Shown here in pieces: positions 28,146 to 37,226 of a stretch of DNA of 64,000 bases. The stretch is taken from NCBI RefSeq assembly GCF_003025615.1, contig NZ_PYMJ01000007.1:1-64000 (forward strand), read 5' to 3'. The first letter of the stretch is position 1. Each line of letters opens with the position of its first letter. Origin of the DNA: Photobacterium frigidiphilum. Lineage in GTDB: Bacteria; Pseudomonadota; Gammaproteobacteria; Enterobacterales; Vibrionaceae. Under the pieces are notes generated by a model. It ran no database searches. It saw only the letters and a list, made by a program, of their open reading frames with translations, and was not told the origin of the DNA. A program made the position numbers and the translations under genes.

Positions 28146-29675
28146 ATGACCAATACCATAATCTATAGTGATGACAGACAACAATGTGCCAAATTTCTCT
28201 ATCGAGGATCGTTCGGACCTCAACAAGGCGAGATTGACCAACTACAGCAAAATGGCTTTGATGCTTGGCTTAACCAACAGTTTTCATCATCCCCCTCTTA
28301 TCATTTACCTAAAGCTCAAGCTTTTGCTCTTTTAACCAATGATGATGTGAACGACAACATGCGTCTTGGGGCATGGTGGCAATGTGCACTTGAAGCGAAT
28401 GATCAACTACGTCAGCGTATGGCCTATGCGCTAAGCCAAATTTTTGTAGTATCTAAACACGGCATAGGTAACCGACATGCCGGATTAGCCAATTACTACG
28501 ATATCTTAGTGGGACACGCTTTTGGTAACTTTCGAGATGTTCTAGAGAAAGTAACACTCAGCCCAATGATGGGACGTTACTTAACACTTGAAGGTAGTCA
28601 AAAAGCCAACCCAGATAAAAATACCTTTCCAGATGAAAACTATGCAAGAGAAGTCATGCAACTTTTCTCACTAGGCCTGTGGAAGTTACGCGGTAACGGA
28701 AAGCCTAAGCTTGATGCTGAAGGAAATAGAATTCCAACCTACACTCAGCATGATGTAGAAGAGCTCGCTCGTGTACTTACTGGCTGGCGCCGTACAAACG
28801 ATTTAGATCCTATGTATGCCGATAATAATAGGCATGACACCGACGAAAAAATCGTACTGAAAACACGCTTTTCAGCAGGCCAAAGTGCCGAACAAGATCT
28901 GCAACAAGCACTAGATGTATTATTTAATCATGCTAATACCCCCATGTTTATTGCAAACCTATTGATTAAGCGTTTTGTAACGAGTAACCCACGTAGCGGT
29001 TATATTTCACGTGTAGCAAAAGCGTTCAAAGATAATGGTGAAGGTATACGAGGTGATCTTCAAGCAACACTAAAAGCCGTACTAACCGATGCTGATGCCT
29101 TTAAGGGCAGAGCAAATGCCGCGGGCAATGGTCGTAGAGCCAGTAAACAGCACTTTGGCTTATTAAAAGAACCTATTATTACCGTTGCCAACCAAGCTCG
29201 TGCATTGAATATGACATCCGTCGGTGAGCGTTGGTGGAACTTTCAAGGAACAGAAAATAATTTAGGGCAAGCACCACTCGCCGCTTCCAGTGTTTTCAAC
29301 TTCTACACATCAGATTTTGCCCCTCAAGGTGAAATTGCCGATCTTGACCTGACAGCGCCTGAATTCAACATACTGACAACTGATATAATGCGACGGATCC
29401 ACAACCGCTTTTGGAGTAATATTCTTGCCTACAGGAACACAAAAGATAAACATTGGGTTTGGAATCGTTCTGAGTACGAACAACTTGAAGCATCTCCAAC
29501 AGATTACGTTGCATTGATTAACGAGCGTTTTTTTGGGGGCTTAATGTCAGATGAATTAGCGACCTATCTAACCGATATGCTAATCAACAAAATAAGCCCA
29601 ACACAAATAGATAATCGTATTCAAAGCACACTCTATGTTGCTGTTACATCACCAGAATTTTTCTGCCAGGAGTAA
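28146..29675 (+). CDS. DUF1800 family protein
   Basis: The 509-residue protein has the DUF1800 hallmarks: FLYRGSFGP near the start, LRQRMAYALSQIFVVSK, NYDILVGHAFGNFRDVLEKVTLSPMMGRYLTLEG, and ENYAREVMQLFSLGLW with GWRR. The family is widespread and uncharacterised, and is typically encoded next to a DUF1501 protein, as here. No N-terminal signal peptide is seen, although the partner has a Tat signal; co-export with it is possible. AAGGAAT precedes the ATG. The stop is five bases before the partner's start, so they are translationally close-coupled. Confidence 0.9.
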   Translation: MTNTIIYSDDRQQCAKFLYRGSFGPQQGEIDQLQQNGFDAWLNQQFSSSPSYHLPKAQAFALLTNDDVNDNMRLGAWWQCALEANDQLRQRMAYALSQIFVVSKHGIGNRHAGLANYYDILVGHAFGNFRDVLEKVTLSPMMGRYLTLEGSQKANPDKNTFPDENYAREVMQLFSLGLWKLRGNGKPKLDAEGNRIPTYTQHDVEELARVLTGWRRTNDLDPMYADNNRHDTDEKIVLKTRFSAGQSAEQDLQQALDVLFNHANTPMFIANLLIKRFVTSNPRSGYISRVAKAFKDNGEGIRGDLQATLKAVLTDADAFKGRANAAGNGRRASKQHFGLLKEPIITVANQARALNMTSVGERWWNFQGTENNLGQAPLAASSVFNFYTSDFAPQGEIADLDLTAPEFNILTTDIMRRIHNRFWSNILAYRNTKDKHWVWNRSEYEQLEASPTDYVALINERFFGGLMSDELATYLTDMLINKISPTQIDNRIQSTLYVAVTSPEFFCQE

Positions 29676-29679
29676 TCAC

Positions 29680-31008
29680 ATGAAATTATCGCGTCGACAC
29701 TTCTTAAAAGGCAGTGCAGCATTAAGTGCAACTACCGCAGCAGCAACACTTCCGTCAATCACTTCTGCCGCTGATATGATTACAAACCCCTCAGATCATA
29801 AAGCATTAGTCTGCGTATTTTTGTTTGGCGGAAATGATGCTTACAACATGGTTGTGCCTGTAACAGACAGTGCCTATACCAACTACCTTGCTGCGCGGCC
29901 TGACCTAGGACTAAAACTAGACGAAATCAACACAACGGGTTTACTAACAGACAATGATATTGAGGTTGGTCTCCATCATGCGATGTCATCATTACTGCCG
30001 TTATTTCAAAATGGTCAAGCCACTGCGTTAGTCAACACCGGTCAATTAATACAGCCAACAACACGCAGTTTAATCGACCAACATATCGTAGAGCTGCCTG
30101 AGTTTTTAATGGCCCACAACATGCAGCAAGAAATGTGGCAATCAGGTGCGAAAAACTTGGCCAACCCATTAGGCTGGGCAGGTCGAATGATGGATATGTT
30201 AGGCTCAAGTGGTGACATATCACCTTTAATCTCGATTGGCAGTGATAAAAAGCTATTACGCAGTAAAAATGCAAATCAAACTATCATCAGCAGTGCTGGG
30301 GTTGGCACTTACAATGGAATGAATACCGATGTACGTATTGATGGTTACTTTAACCACTTTACCCAACGCGATTACAGCAACCTATACACACGAAACTATT
30401 CTGATCGTATGGAAAAAAGTATCGCAGAGAACGAAGCATTAAAAGTCATTCTAGATAAACACCCTGCTAACGCAGAATACCCTGAAGGTGGCTTAGCCTC
30501 GCAATTAAAAATGGTCGGACGTTTAATAAAAGCGCGTGGTGATCTGACCCATCAACGACAAGTATTCTTTGTTGGTATGGGGGGTTTTGATACCCACAAA
30601 GATCAAAAAGTGCCACATCATAATCTATTAGCACAACTGAGTGATTCTCTTGCTGCGTTCAATACCGATATGGAAAATGAAGGATTAGCAGATCAAGTTA
30701 CCTGCGTCACTATGTCTGATTTTGGGCGACGTGTGCAAGCAAATGCATCGGGTACCGATCATGGTTGGGCTGGGCATCAAATAGTCACTGGCGGTGCAAT
30801 CTCTGGCGGGAAAGCCTACGGACAATGGCCAGATCTCACCTTAAACAGTGAAAATGACTATAACAAAGGTCGTATCATTCCAGGTATTGCAGCCGACCAA
30901 GTTAATGCTTCATTGTGTAAATGGTTTGGGCTCAATGATACTCAAATACTGGAGTTATTCCCTAACCTTGTACATTTCGAGCCTCGCTATATCGATTTTA
31001 TTTGCTAA
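29680..31008 (+). CDS. DUF1501 family protein with Tat signal
   Basis: The start is ATG 29680, with CAGGAG upstream; a longer in-frame reading overlapping the DUF1800 gene is less likely. The protein of 442 residues opens with a twin-arginine signal (SRRHFLKGSAAL, then AATLPSITSAA). DUF1501 signatures are VCVFLFGGNDAYNMVVP near residue 45, FVGMGGFDTHKDQ, VTMSDFGRRVQ and DHGWAGHQIVTGGA. These resemble the alkaline-phosphatase/sulfatase superfamily, but activity is unproven. It is probably a folded periplasmic or surface protein acting with the DUF1800 partner. Confidence 0.9.
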   Translation: MKLSRRHFLKGSAALSATTAAATLPSITSAADMITNPSDHKALVCVFLFGGNDAYNMVVPVTDSAYTNYLAARPDLGLKLDEINTTGLLTDNDIEVGLHHAMSSLLPLFQNGQATALVNTGQLIQPTTRSLIDQHIVELPEFLMAHNMQQEMWQSGAKNLANPLGWAGRMMDMLGSSGDISPLISIGSDKKLLRSKNANQTIISSAGVGTYNGMNTDVRIDGYFNHFTQRDYSNLYTRNYSDRMEKSIAENEALKVILDKHPANAEYPEGGLASQLKMVGRLIKARGDLTHQRQVFFVGMGGFDTHKDQKVPHHNLLAQLSDSLAAFNTDMENEGLADQVTCVTMSDFGRRVQANASGTDHGWAGHQIVTGGAISGGKAYGQWPDLTLNSENDYNKGRIIPGIAADQVNASLCKWFGLNDTQILELFPNLVHFEPRYIDFIC

Positions 31009-31040
31009 ATTAATCGCTAAGCATTAAGAACAAAACAAAT

Positions 31041-31084
31041 AAAGGGGCTATATTCTTCTTGGCAAAAAAATATAACCCCTTTTT
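31041..31084. terminator. Bidirectional terminator between DUF1501 and modC
   Basis: AAAGGGG and TATATT (31041-31054) pair with AATATA and CCCCTTT (31069-31082), with one unpaired base in each arm. An A-run on the left and a T-run on the right serve the two convergent operons. Confidence 0.78.
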
Positions 31085-31110
31085 CTCAAATCACTTTAGG
31101 CCGTGTTGAG

Positions 31111-32262
31111 TTACGCTAAATCATCTTTCGTGACACTCACGCCTTTGATTTGCGCATAGACCTCATCACCGACTTTTAACGCTAATTCATCTGCAGCCCA
31201 AAGGGTTATATTCGCCCAAAGGTGGGTTTCACCAACGCGCAGTTTAACCTCTACTTTTTGATCATCTTCAATAAGATGGATTTTATCAATACGAGCCAAT
31301 AACACATTTCGAATACTGGTTTGTTCTGGTTTCACTCTTGTTAAAGAAACATCGTTTGAGTGAATACGTACTCTTATCCACTCACCCCGTTCTTGATTCA
31401 GTCGGCTCACCCACAAATAGGCATTATGGCTAAGCATAACTTGCGTTAACGCATATTTAGGGTGATTGAGATTTACACGGGCTGTTAACAGCGAACTTTG
31501 CTCTTTTGCCGGTAACCAAGGTCGCATTTCGAGCGATCCCCACACGCTATTAACATTACCAGAAACGACAACTTTCCCTTGGTTGATCATTACCATGTGA
31601 TCAGCCAAACGTAATATTTCATCAAGACTGTGGGTAACGTATACAATCGGGGTATTCACTTCTTTCGCTAACATTTCAAGGTATGGCATTAGCTCTTGTT
31701 TACGCGGCAAATCTAACGATGCTAATGGTTCATCCATTAAAAGCATGTCTGGCTTTATCAGTAATGCTCGCCCAATCGCCACCCGTTGCTTTTCTCCACC
31801 TGACAAAGAAGAGGGGTAACGATTTAATAAATGCTCGATACCTAATAAAGTCACAATGTCATTAAAATGCTGAGGATCTTTGTGATCGCACCCGTAATGT
31901 AAATTTCCCATTACCGTGTAGTGAGGAAATAATCGAGCATCCTGAAATACATAACCAATACGTCGCTTTTCGGGTGGCAGAAAAACATTATTCGTACTGT
32001 CGTATAACACCCGTTTTCCCAACGATATGTAGCCTTCATCAGGGCGAGTTAACCCACTTAAAATATTAATAAGGGATGTTTTACCAGCACCAGAACGACC
32101 GAATATCGATGTAATACCTTGCATCGGTAGCTCGACATTCATATCAAGATCAAGATCACCAAGTTTCTGCTTTACGTTTATGGTCAACACATCATTAATA
32201 ATGCGATCTTGTTTTTTAACTGTGGCTACGTGTAATGGCGACATTTTCTGACTTGTTAGCAT
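31111..32262 (-). CDS. modC: Molybdate ABC transporter ATP-binding protein
   Basis: The start at ATG 32262 follows GGAGG and overlaps the modB end by 7 bases, giving 383 residues. The ABC domain has Walker A GRSGAGKT, the signature LSGGEKQRVAIGRALL and Walker B LLMDEPLASLD. A C-terminal MOP/TOBE molybdate-binding domain (about 310-380, SIRNVLLARI and VGETHLWANITLWAA) identifies ModC. It energises molybdate uptake with ModB. Relative to E. coli ModC (352), ~30 extra N-terminal residues are present. Confidence 0.95.
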   Translation of the reverse strand: MLTSQKMSPLHVATVKKQDRIINDVLTINVKQKLGDLDLDMNVELPMQGITSIFGRSGAGKTSLINILSGLTRPDEGYISLGKRVLYDSTNNVFLPPEKRRIGYVFQDARLFPHYTVMGNLHYGCDHKDPQHFNDIVTLLGIEHLLNRYPSSLSGGEKQRVAIGRALLIKPDMLLMDEPLASLDLPRKQELMPYLEMLAKEVNTPIVYVTHSLDEILRLADHMVMINQGKVVVSGNVNSVWGSLEMRPWLPAKEQSSLLTARVNLNHPKYALTQVMLSHNAYLWVSRLNQERGEWIRVRIHSNDVSLTRVKPEQTSIRNVLLARIDKIHLIEDDQKVEVKLRVGETHLWANITLWAADELALKVGDEVYAQIKGVSVTKDDLA

Positions 32263-32948
32263 GCTGCCTCCAAACGCTTTCGAGCAATACGCGATAACCA
32301 TTCAGACACAACCAATGAAGCCAGTGCAATGACAATGGCGATAATACAGAGACGAGCAGCTTCATTTTCAGCACCTGGTGTTTCAATAAAGGAATACATC
32401 GCAAGTGGAATAGTTTGTGTTTCACCTGGAATATTCGACACAAAAGTAATCGTGGCACCAAACTCACCCAAAGCACGAGCAAAAGCCAAAATGGTGCCCG
32501 TCAAAATGCCCGGTAATGCTAGGGGTAACGTAATGGTGAAAAAGACTTTTAACGGGCTAGCGCCCAGAGTGCGTGCCGCTTGTTCAAGTTTTATATCAAC
32601 ACTTTCTAAGCCTAATCGAATTGAACGCACCATTAACGGAAAAGAAACCACCGCCACAGCTAACGCAGCCCCGCGCCAACTAAAGCTAAACGTAAGCCCG
32701 AACCATTCATATAACCATTTTCCGAGCACACCTTGGCGACCCATGGTAAGTAAAAGCACATAGCCAATAACCACTGGTGGCAATACTAAAGGAAGATGTA
32801 TTAATCCATCTAACATCGACTTACCAATAAACTGGCAACGAGCCAACACCCAAGCACATAAAATACCAAATGGCAGGCTAAACAACACCGCTATACCTGC
32901 AATTTTCAAGCTCAGTAGTAGTGCTTGTAACTCATATTCAGTTAACAC
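32256..32948 (-). CDS. modB: Molybdate ABC transporter permease
   Basis: The 230-residue protein has about five to six membrane helices and the permease EAA loop (EQAARTLGASPLKVFFTITLPLALPGI). LIHLPLVLPPVVIGYVLL and FARALGEFGATITFVSNIPG are strong ModB signatures. Translation starts at a GTG (32946-32948). It is the middle gene of modABC. Confidence 0.95.
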   Translation of the reverse strand: MLTEYELQALLLSLKIAGIAVLFSLPFGILCAWVLARCQFIGKSMLDGLIHLPLVLPPVVIGYVLLLTMGRQGVLGKWLYEWFGLTFSFSWRGAALAVAVVSFPLMVRSIRLGLESVDIKLEQAARTLGASPLKVFFTITLPLALPGILTGTILAFARALGEFGATITFVSNIPGETQTIPLAMYSFIETPGAENEAARLCIIAIVIALASLVVSEWLSRIARKRLEAAC

Positions 32949-32986
32949 TCAATTCTAACCCCAACATCATTTTTCAACATAAACGA

Positions 32987-33766
32987 TTATTTATTTACAC
33001 CAAATCCGTACTCAGTAAACACATCAATCGCCTGTTCAGATTGAAGGAATTGATAAAAGTCGATGACTGCTTTTCGTGACTTATCTTTAACAATAGCAAC
33101 AGGGTATTCAATAGGTACATGCGATGATTCAGGAATATCAGCAACAATTTTTACTTTGGTAGAGATTAACGCATCGGTCTTATACACCATGCCAAGTAAC
33201 GCTTCTTCGCGCTCTACCAATACAAGTGCCCCTCTTACATTATTCGCTCTTGCTAACAGAGGTTCAGCTTGTTGCCATAACCCAAGTTTTTCTAGCGACT
33301 CTTTTGTATAGCGCCCTGCAGGAACATGCGCGGGATCCCCTGTTGCTAAACGAGTTCCATCTAAAGCTTGTTTAATATTCCAAGAAGCGTTGATAATTAC
33401 ATGATCATCAGGATAAGACTTAGGTGCAACCATTACTAATGAATTAGTTAATAACTGGTGTCGAGAATCAGCATCCATCACGCCTTCTTCAAACACATAA
33501 TCCATCCATTTATTATTAGCAGATAAGTAAATATCTGCAGGTGCACCTTGCGCAATTTGGCGTGCTAACGTCGAAGATGACGCAAAAGACATGGCCGTTT
33601 TCACTCCAGTTTCATCTTGATATATATCCGCAATCTCGTTCATTGCATTGGTTAATGACGATGCCGCAAAAATCGTTACTTTTTCAGCAGCATGAACGGG
33701 CATAATTGAAGAAAAGGCCGCTGCAAATGAAACAACTAACACGCTAAGTTTCTTACTTACCCACAT
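32987..33766 (-). CDS. modA: Periplasmic molybdate-binding protein
   Basis: The 259-residue protein has a signal peptide (residues 1-26, ending VHA). FAASSLTNAMNEIA and FASSSTLARQIAQGAPADIYLSAN are the oxyanion-binding segments of ModA. It captures molybdate for ModBC. GAGGATAGG precedes the ATG. A ModE-box palindrome lies 26-51 bases upstream, so repression by ModE-molybdate is expected; modE itself is not in the window. Confidence 0.95.
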   Translation of the reverse strand: MWVSKKLSVLVVSFAAAFSSIMPVHAAEKVTIFAASSLTNAMNEIADIYQDETGVKTAMSFASSSTLARQIAQGAPADIYLSANNKWMDYVFEEGVMDADSRHQLLTNSLVMVAPKSYPDDHVIINASWNIKQALDGTRLATGDPAHVPAGRYTKESLEKLGLWQQAEPLLARANNVRGALVLVEREEALLGMVYKTDALISTKVKIVADIPESSHVPIEYPVAIVKDKSRKAVIDFYQFLQSEQAIDVFTEYGFGVNK

Positions 33767-33791
33767 ATCCTATCCTCGAGTATTTAACAAT

Positions 33792-33817
33792 TCGATATAT
33801 ACCTTACTACATATCGA
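33792..33817. promoter_or_regulatory. ModE box upstream of modABC
   Basis: CGATAT-N12-ATATCG has the same arm length and spacing as the E. coli modA operator (CGTTAT-N12-ATAACG), and the CTACAT stretch inside the second half also matches. It lies 26 bases upstream of the modA start. Confidence 0.72.
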
Positions 33818-33988
33818 TATTAAAAACGAACGATCTCACTACGTTTAATGGTTAGCTGCTGCTTAAAAAGAAGCATTTTTATACTTTGATGGTATGACTT
33901 CGTATAATTTTGACGTTACAAACAAAAAGAGACGGTTAATTTAGCTAATGTCGGTAAGCCCACCGAATACTAGAGGCTTCATTGGGTA

Positions 33989-34165
33989 ATGACTCAACTT
34001 GGCTCCCACCACTTTTTCAAGCTTTGTGATAATCCTCTATTAACCAGTATTGTTCATAATGGCCGTCCTTGGTTTAGTAACAAAGGCGCAGATCGTGATA
34101 TTGAAATGAAGCTAAAAAAAATAAGCAGCATATATAATTGTATTATTACCAAACCAATTCGATGA
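33989..34165 (+). CDS. Orphan 58-residue ORF, possibly a gene remnant
   Basis: An ATG-to-TGA frame encodes MTQLGSHHFFKLCDNPLLTS followed by IVHNGRPWFSNKGADRDIEM. The IVHNGRPWF segment weakly recalls the start of BRO/phage antirepressor N-domains, but the frame ends after 58 residues and no good ribosome-binding site precedes it. It may be a decayed fragment or non-coding. The 33767-34369 gap otherwise holds the ModE box on the left and the aspA leader hairpin on the right. Confidence 0.25.
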   Translation: MTQLGSHHFFKLCDNPLLTSIVHNGRPWFSNKGADRDIEMKLKKISSIYNCIITKPIR

Positions 34166-34311
34166 TAATCAACGTGACAAAAATAACTATGTGATAATTA
34201 ACTCTGGCCAAGAAGTTAATAAGCTAGTGGATAATTTATAATTTCAGATCTATTTAAATAAATAACCCCCTTATGCAATAAAAGTATCGTAACATACATT
34301 TAAGCATTTCA

Positions 34312-34361
34312 CTTTGGATGATGAAAAGACCATTGTGTCGGTGTATTTTCATCATCAAAGG
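34312..34361 (+). promoter_or_regulatory. Leader hairpin sequestering the aspA ribosome-binding site
   Basis: Bases 34312-34327 (CTTTGGATGATGAAAA) can pair with 34346-34360 (TTTTCATCATCAAAG), giving 15 base pairs with one bulged G and an 18-base loop. The right arm ends in AAAGG (34357-34361), the presumed ribosome-binding site eight bases before the aspA ATG. In the folded state four of its five bases are paired. This suggests translational control, for example by temperature, an RNA-binding protein or a small RNA. A DNA operator is the alternative reading. Confidence 0.5.
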
Positions 34362-34369
34362 TAACGGCT

Positions 34370-35800
34370 ATGACCAACAATTCTAATAAGGTACGTATTG
34401 AAGAAGATCTACTAGGTGAACTGGAAATTCCGTCATCAGCTTATTACGGGATCCACTCTCTGCGCGCCTATGAGAACTTTTCTATCTCATCGATGACAAT
34501 TTCAGATGTACCTGAGTTTGTTCGCGGTATGGTTTTTACCAAAAAAGCAGCCGCCAGAGCAAACATGGAACTAGGCACTATCCCTAGCGATGTTGGCAAG
34601 TACATTATTGAAGCCTGCGACTTGATCATCGATACCGGCAAATGCATGGATCAGTTTATCTCGGATGTATACCAAGGCGGTGCCGGTACTTCCGTCAACA
34701 TGAATGCCAATGAAGTGATCGCCAATGTTGCACTGGAACTGAAAGGTCACGAAAAGGGCAAGTACCACATCATCAACCCGAACGATCATGTGAACAAGAG
34801 CCAGTCGACCAACTGCGCCTACCCAACAGGATTCCGTGTTGCTGTATATAACAGCATCATCAAGATGATCGGTTCAATCGAATATCTTCAAGCAGCCTTC
34901 GATGCAAAAAGCGAGGAGTTCCAGGGCATCCTGAAAATGGGCCGTACCCAACTGCAAGACGCCGTACCAATGACTGTGGGTCAGGAGTTTCATGCTTTCA
35001 GCATCTTACTAAAAGAAGAAATCAAAAACCTGAAGTATGCAGCCTCTCTACTTCTGGAAGTGAACCTTGGTGCTACTGCTATCGGTACTGGTCTTAACGC
35101 ACCTGCGGGTTACCAGGAGCTGGCTGTAAAATACCTTGCCGAAGCAACCGGACTCGACTGTGTACCGTCTGAAGATCTGATTGAAGCCACTTCTGACTGT
35201 GGTGCCTATATCACCGTTCACGCTGCGCTAAAACGTCTGGCAGTCAAACTGTCTAAGGTCTGTAATGACCTGCGCCTGCTTTCTTCCGGCCCACGAACCG
35301 GTCTTAACGAACTAAACCTGCCTGAAATGCAGGCCGGCTCTTCGATTATGCCAGCCAAGGTTAACCCGGTTATTCCTGAAGTGGTAAATCAGGTTTGCTT
35401 TAAAGTTATCGGCAACGATACGACGGTCACATTTGCCGCTGAAGCCGGTCAGCTACAGCTCAATGTGATGGAACCGGTGATCGGTCAGGCTATTTTTGAA
35501 TCCATTGAATTGCTGAACAATGCTTGTATTAACCTTGCCGACAAATGCATCAAAGGAATCACCGTAAACAAAGAAGTGTGCGAAAGCTTCGTCTTTAACT
35601 CTATCGGTATCGTTACCTACCTGAACCCGTTTATTGGCCACCACGAAGGTGATATTGTCGGTAAAATCTGTGCTGATTCAGGTAAAAGTGTTAAAGAAGT
35701 GATACTGGAACGCAAGCTACTAACAGAAGAACACCTGGACGAAATATTCTCCGTGCAAAACTTGATGCACCCTGAATACAAAGCAAAACTATATAACTAA
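34370..35800 (+). CDS. aspA: Aspartate ammonia-lyase
   Basis: The 476-residue protein matches the family length (E. coli 478). It reversibly converts L-aspartate to fumarate plus ammonia. The fumarase/aspartase signature [11 protein letters not shown] (about 324-334) holds the catalytic loop Ser; [11 protein letters not shown] and [17 protein letters not shown] are substrate-binding segments. Codon use is richer in CTG and GC-ending codons than most neighbours. It heads an aspartate/C4 block with a LysR, a symporter and malic enzyme, which together would take aspartate to fumarate and malate to pyruvate. Confidence 0.96.
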   Translation: MTNNSNKVRIEEDLLGELEIPSSAYYGIHSLRAYENFSISSMTISDVPEFVRGMVFTKKAAARANMELGTIPSDVGKYIIEACDLIIDTGKCMDQFISDVYQGGAGTSVNMNANEVIANVALELKGHEKGKYHIINPNDHVNKSQSTNCAYPTGFRVAVYNSIIKMIGSIEYLQAAFDAKSEEFQGILKMGRTQLQDAVPMTVGQEFHAFSILLKEEIKNLKYAASLLLEVNLGATAIGTGLNAPAGYQELAVKYLAEATGLDCVPSEDLIEATSDCGAYITVHAALKRLAVKLSKVCNDLRLLSSGPRTGLNELNLPEMQAGSSIMPAKVNPVIPEVVNQVCFKVIGNDTTVTFAAEAGQLQLNVMEPVIGQAIFESIELLNNACINLADKCIKGITVNKEVCESFVFNSIGIVTYLNPFIGHHEGDIVGKICADSGKSVKEVILERKLLTEEHLDEIFSVQNLMHPEYKAKLYN

Positions 35801-35826
35801 TATAGATTAGAAATAACACCAACAAT

Positions 35827-35851
35827 AAAAGGGCTAGATACTAGCCCTTTT
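35827..35851. terminator. Bidirectional terminator after aspA
   Basis: AAAAGGGCTAG and CTAGCCCTTTT form a perfect 11-bp stem with a 3-base loop, between convergent aspA and the LysR gene. Confidence 0.88.
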
Positions 35852-35940
35852 AATTAATTCTTTCCCTTAGCTTGCATTGAGTCTATATATTCCAAATAAA
35901 CGCTTTCATGCTTGATGGAAGTTTAAACATCACCTGTTAA

Positions 35941-36840
35941 TTAGCCATTCAACTCTTTTATCGGGCTCACTTTACTTAACTCGTTCCACATAGCTTCACA
36001 TGATGAGTGCAGCTTAGAATAATAACGATAAACATACAGATCTAATGGAACAGGCTCTCTCTCAGTGAGTATTTTTAATTGGCCAGATGCTAACTCTTCT
36101 TTTATTGCATAATCAGGAAGCCAACTAATTCCTTTACCTTGCAAAACTAAAGCCTTAATAAAATCAGTCATTGAAGATGAACATACCGTATTAGGGGTAA
36201 GTTTGGCATTGGCTCGATGAAGCGCTCTTCCCATATAGCTCTCAGGAGTATAATCCAGACATGGGACATCATCATTATTTGCCAGGTCATAGAGCGTATT
36301 TCCACTTTCATCCACAGCTGAAACGCAATACAAAAAACTACGGCCAAGATATATTGATCGATACGGGGCAACTTGCAGCCTATCTTCATAAAATGAGAAT
36401 AAAAAGTCGCACTTTCCGTCTATGAGTAATTCAACTGCGTCATCAACTTCATTGGCATCAACAGATAAACTTGTATTCAATTTTTGGTTAAACAGACAAG
36501 AATGTAATTTAGGCAGCAAGCTGATAGCAACGGAGTGTGCAGAGCTTAACCGCACAGTATGCCTACCATGAAAAGAGCTTCCTGCTAAACGACTAACTTC
36601 TTCATCTATTTGATGAATAATAGATTGCGCCGTGGTTTTAAACTGCTTCCCGCACAACGTCAGTTCGATAGGTGATTTACTGCGATCAATCAAGACTAAA
36701 CCTAATTCTGCTTCAAGCGATTTTATTCGTCGGCTAAATGCAGGTTGAGTAACATTGCGGACAGTAGCTGCATGGGAAAAATTTTGTAGTTCAGCAAGAA
36801 TAAGAAAATCTTGTAGCCATTTTGTTTCTATATTTTTCAT
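35941..36840 (-). CDS. LysR-family regulator, HypT/YjiE-like
   Basis: The 299-residue protein has a LysR winged helix (WLQDFLILAELQNFSHAATV, then QPAFSRRIKSLEAELGLVLI). The opening NIETKWLQDFL closely resembles E. coli HypT (YjiE/QseD), a hypochlorite-responsive regulator. GAGGAAG precedes the ATG. It sits between aspA (convergent) and the symporter (divergent), so it more likely controls this dicarboxylate cluster than an oxidant response; the ligand is unknown. Confidence 0.9.
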   Translation of the reverse strand: MKNIETKWLQDFLILAELQNFSHAATVRNVTQPAFSRRIKSLEAELGLVLIDRSKSPIELTLCGKQFKTTAQSIIHQIDEEVSRLAGSSFHGRHTVRLSSAHSVAISLLPKLHSCLFNQKLNTSLSVDANEVDDAVELLIDGKCDFLFSFYEDRLQVAPYRSIYLGRSFLYCVSAVDESGNTLYDLANNDDVPCLDYTPESYMGRALHRANAKLTPNTVCSSSMTDFIKALVLQGKGISWLPDYAIKEELASGQLKILTEREPVPLDLYVYRYYSKLHSSCEAMWNELSKVSPIKELNG

Positions 36841-37226
36841 TAATCTTCCTCAATACTATAAATTCTACTGCCGTCATAATCCCAAAATCACCCGCTATGA
36901 AAACAAGTGCTTATATAGAGTTATAGGCCATTAGCCGGTGGCAGTAAGGATCAATTAGTTATGAGCATTTGTCTATTAAGTGGATCGCATACTTTAAATT
37001 TAGTCTGATGCTTATTAATAACCAAGCCTTTCTTTTCAGCATTTCCCAAGAATGACAGATAATAATAATATCCATCTGTAACATTATAAGAAAAACACAA
37101 CCATTGTATTAACAAGTGCAATGAGTGATAAAAACAGATTCAATATTAACCTCTCGATCCAAATTAGAAACAAGTCAACATATTATTATAAGAAACTCGT
37201 ATCCTAATAAATTAAAGGTCAATAGA
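36841..37226. other. Divergent intergenic region between the LysR and symporter genes
   Basis: The ~386-base AT-rich region must hold both promoters. No clear LysR operator, terminator or small gene could be picked out by eye. The symporter frame is open leftward to 37125, but that extension is hydrophilic and lacks a ribosome-binding site. Confidence 0.6.
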
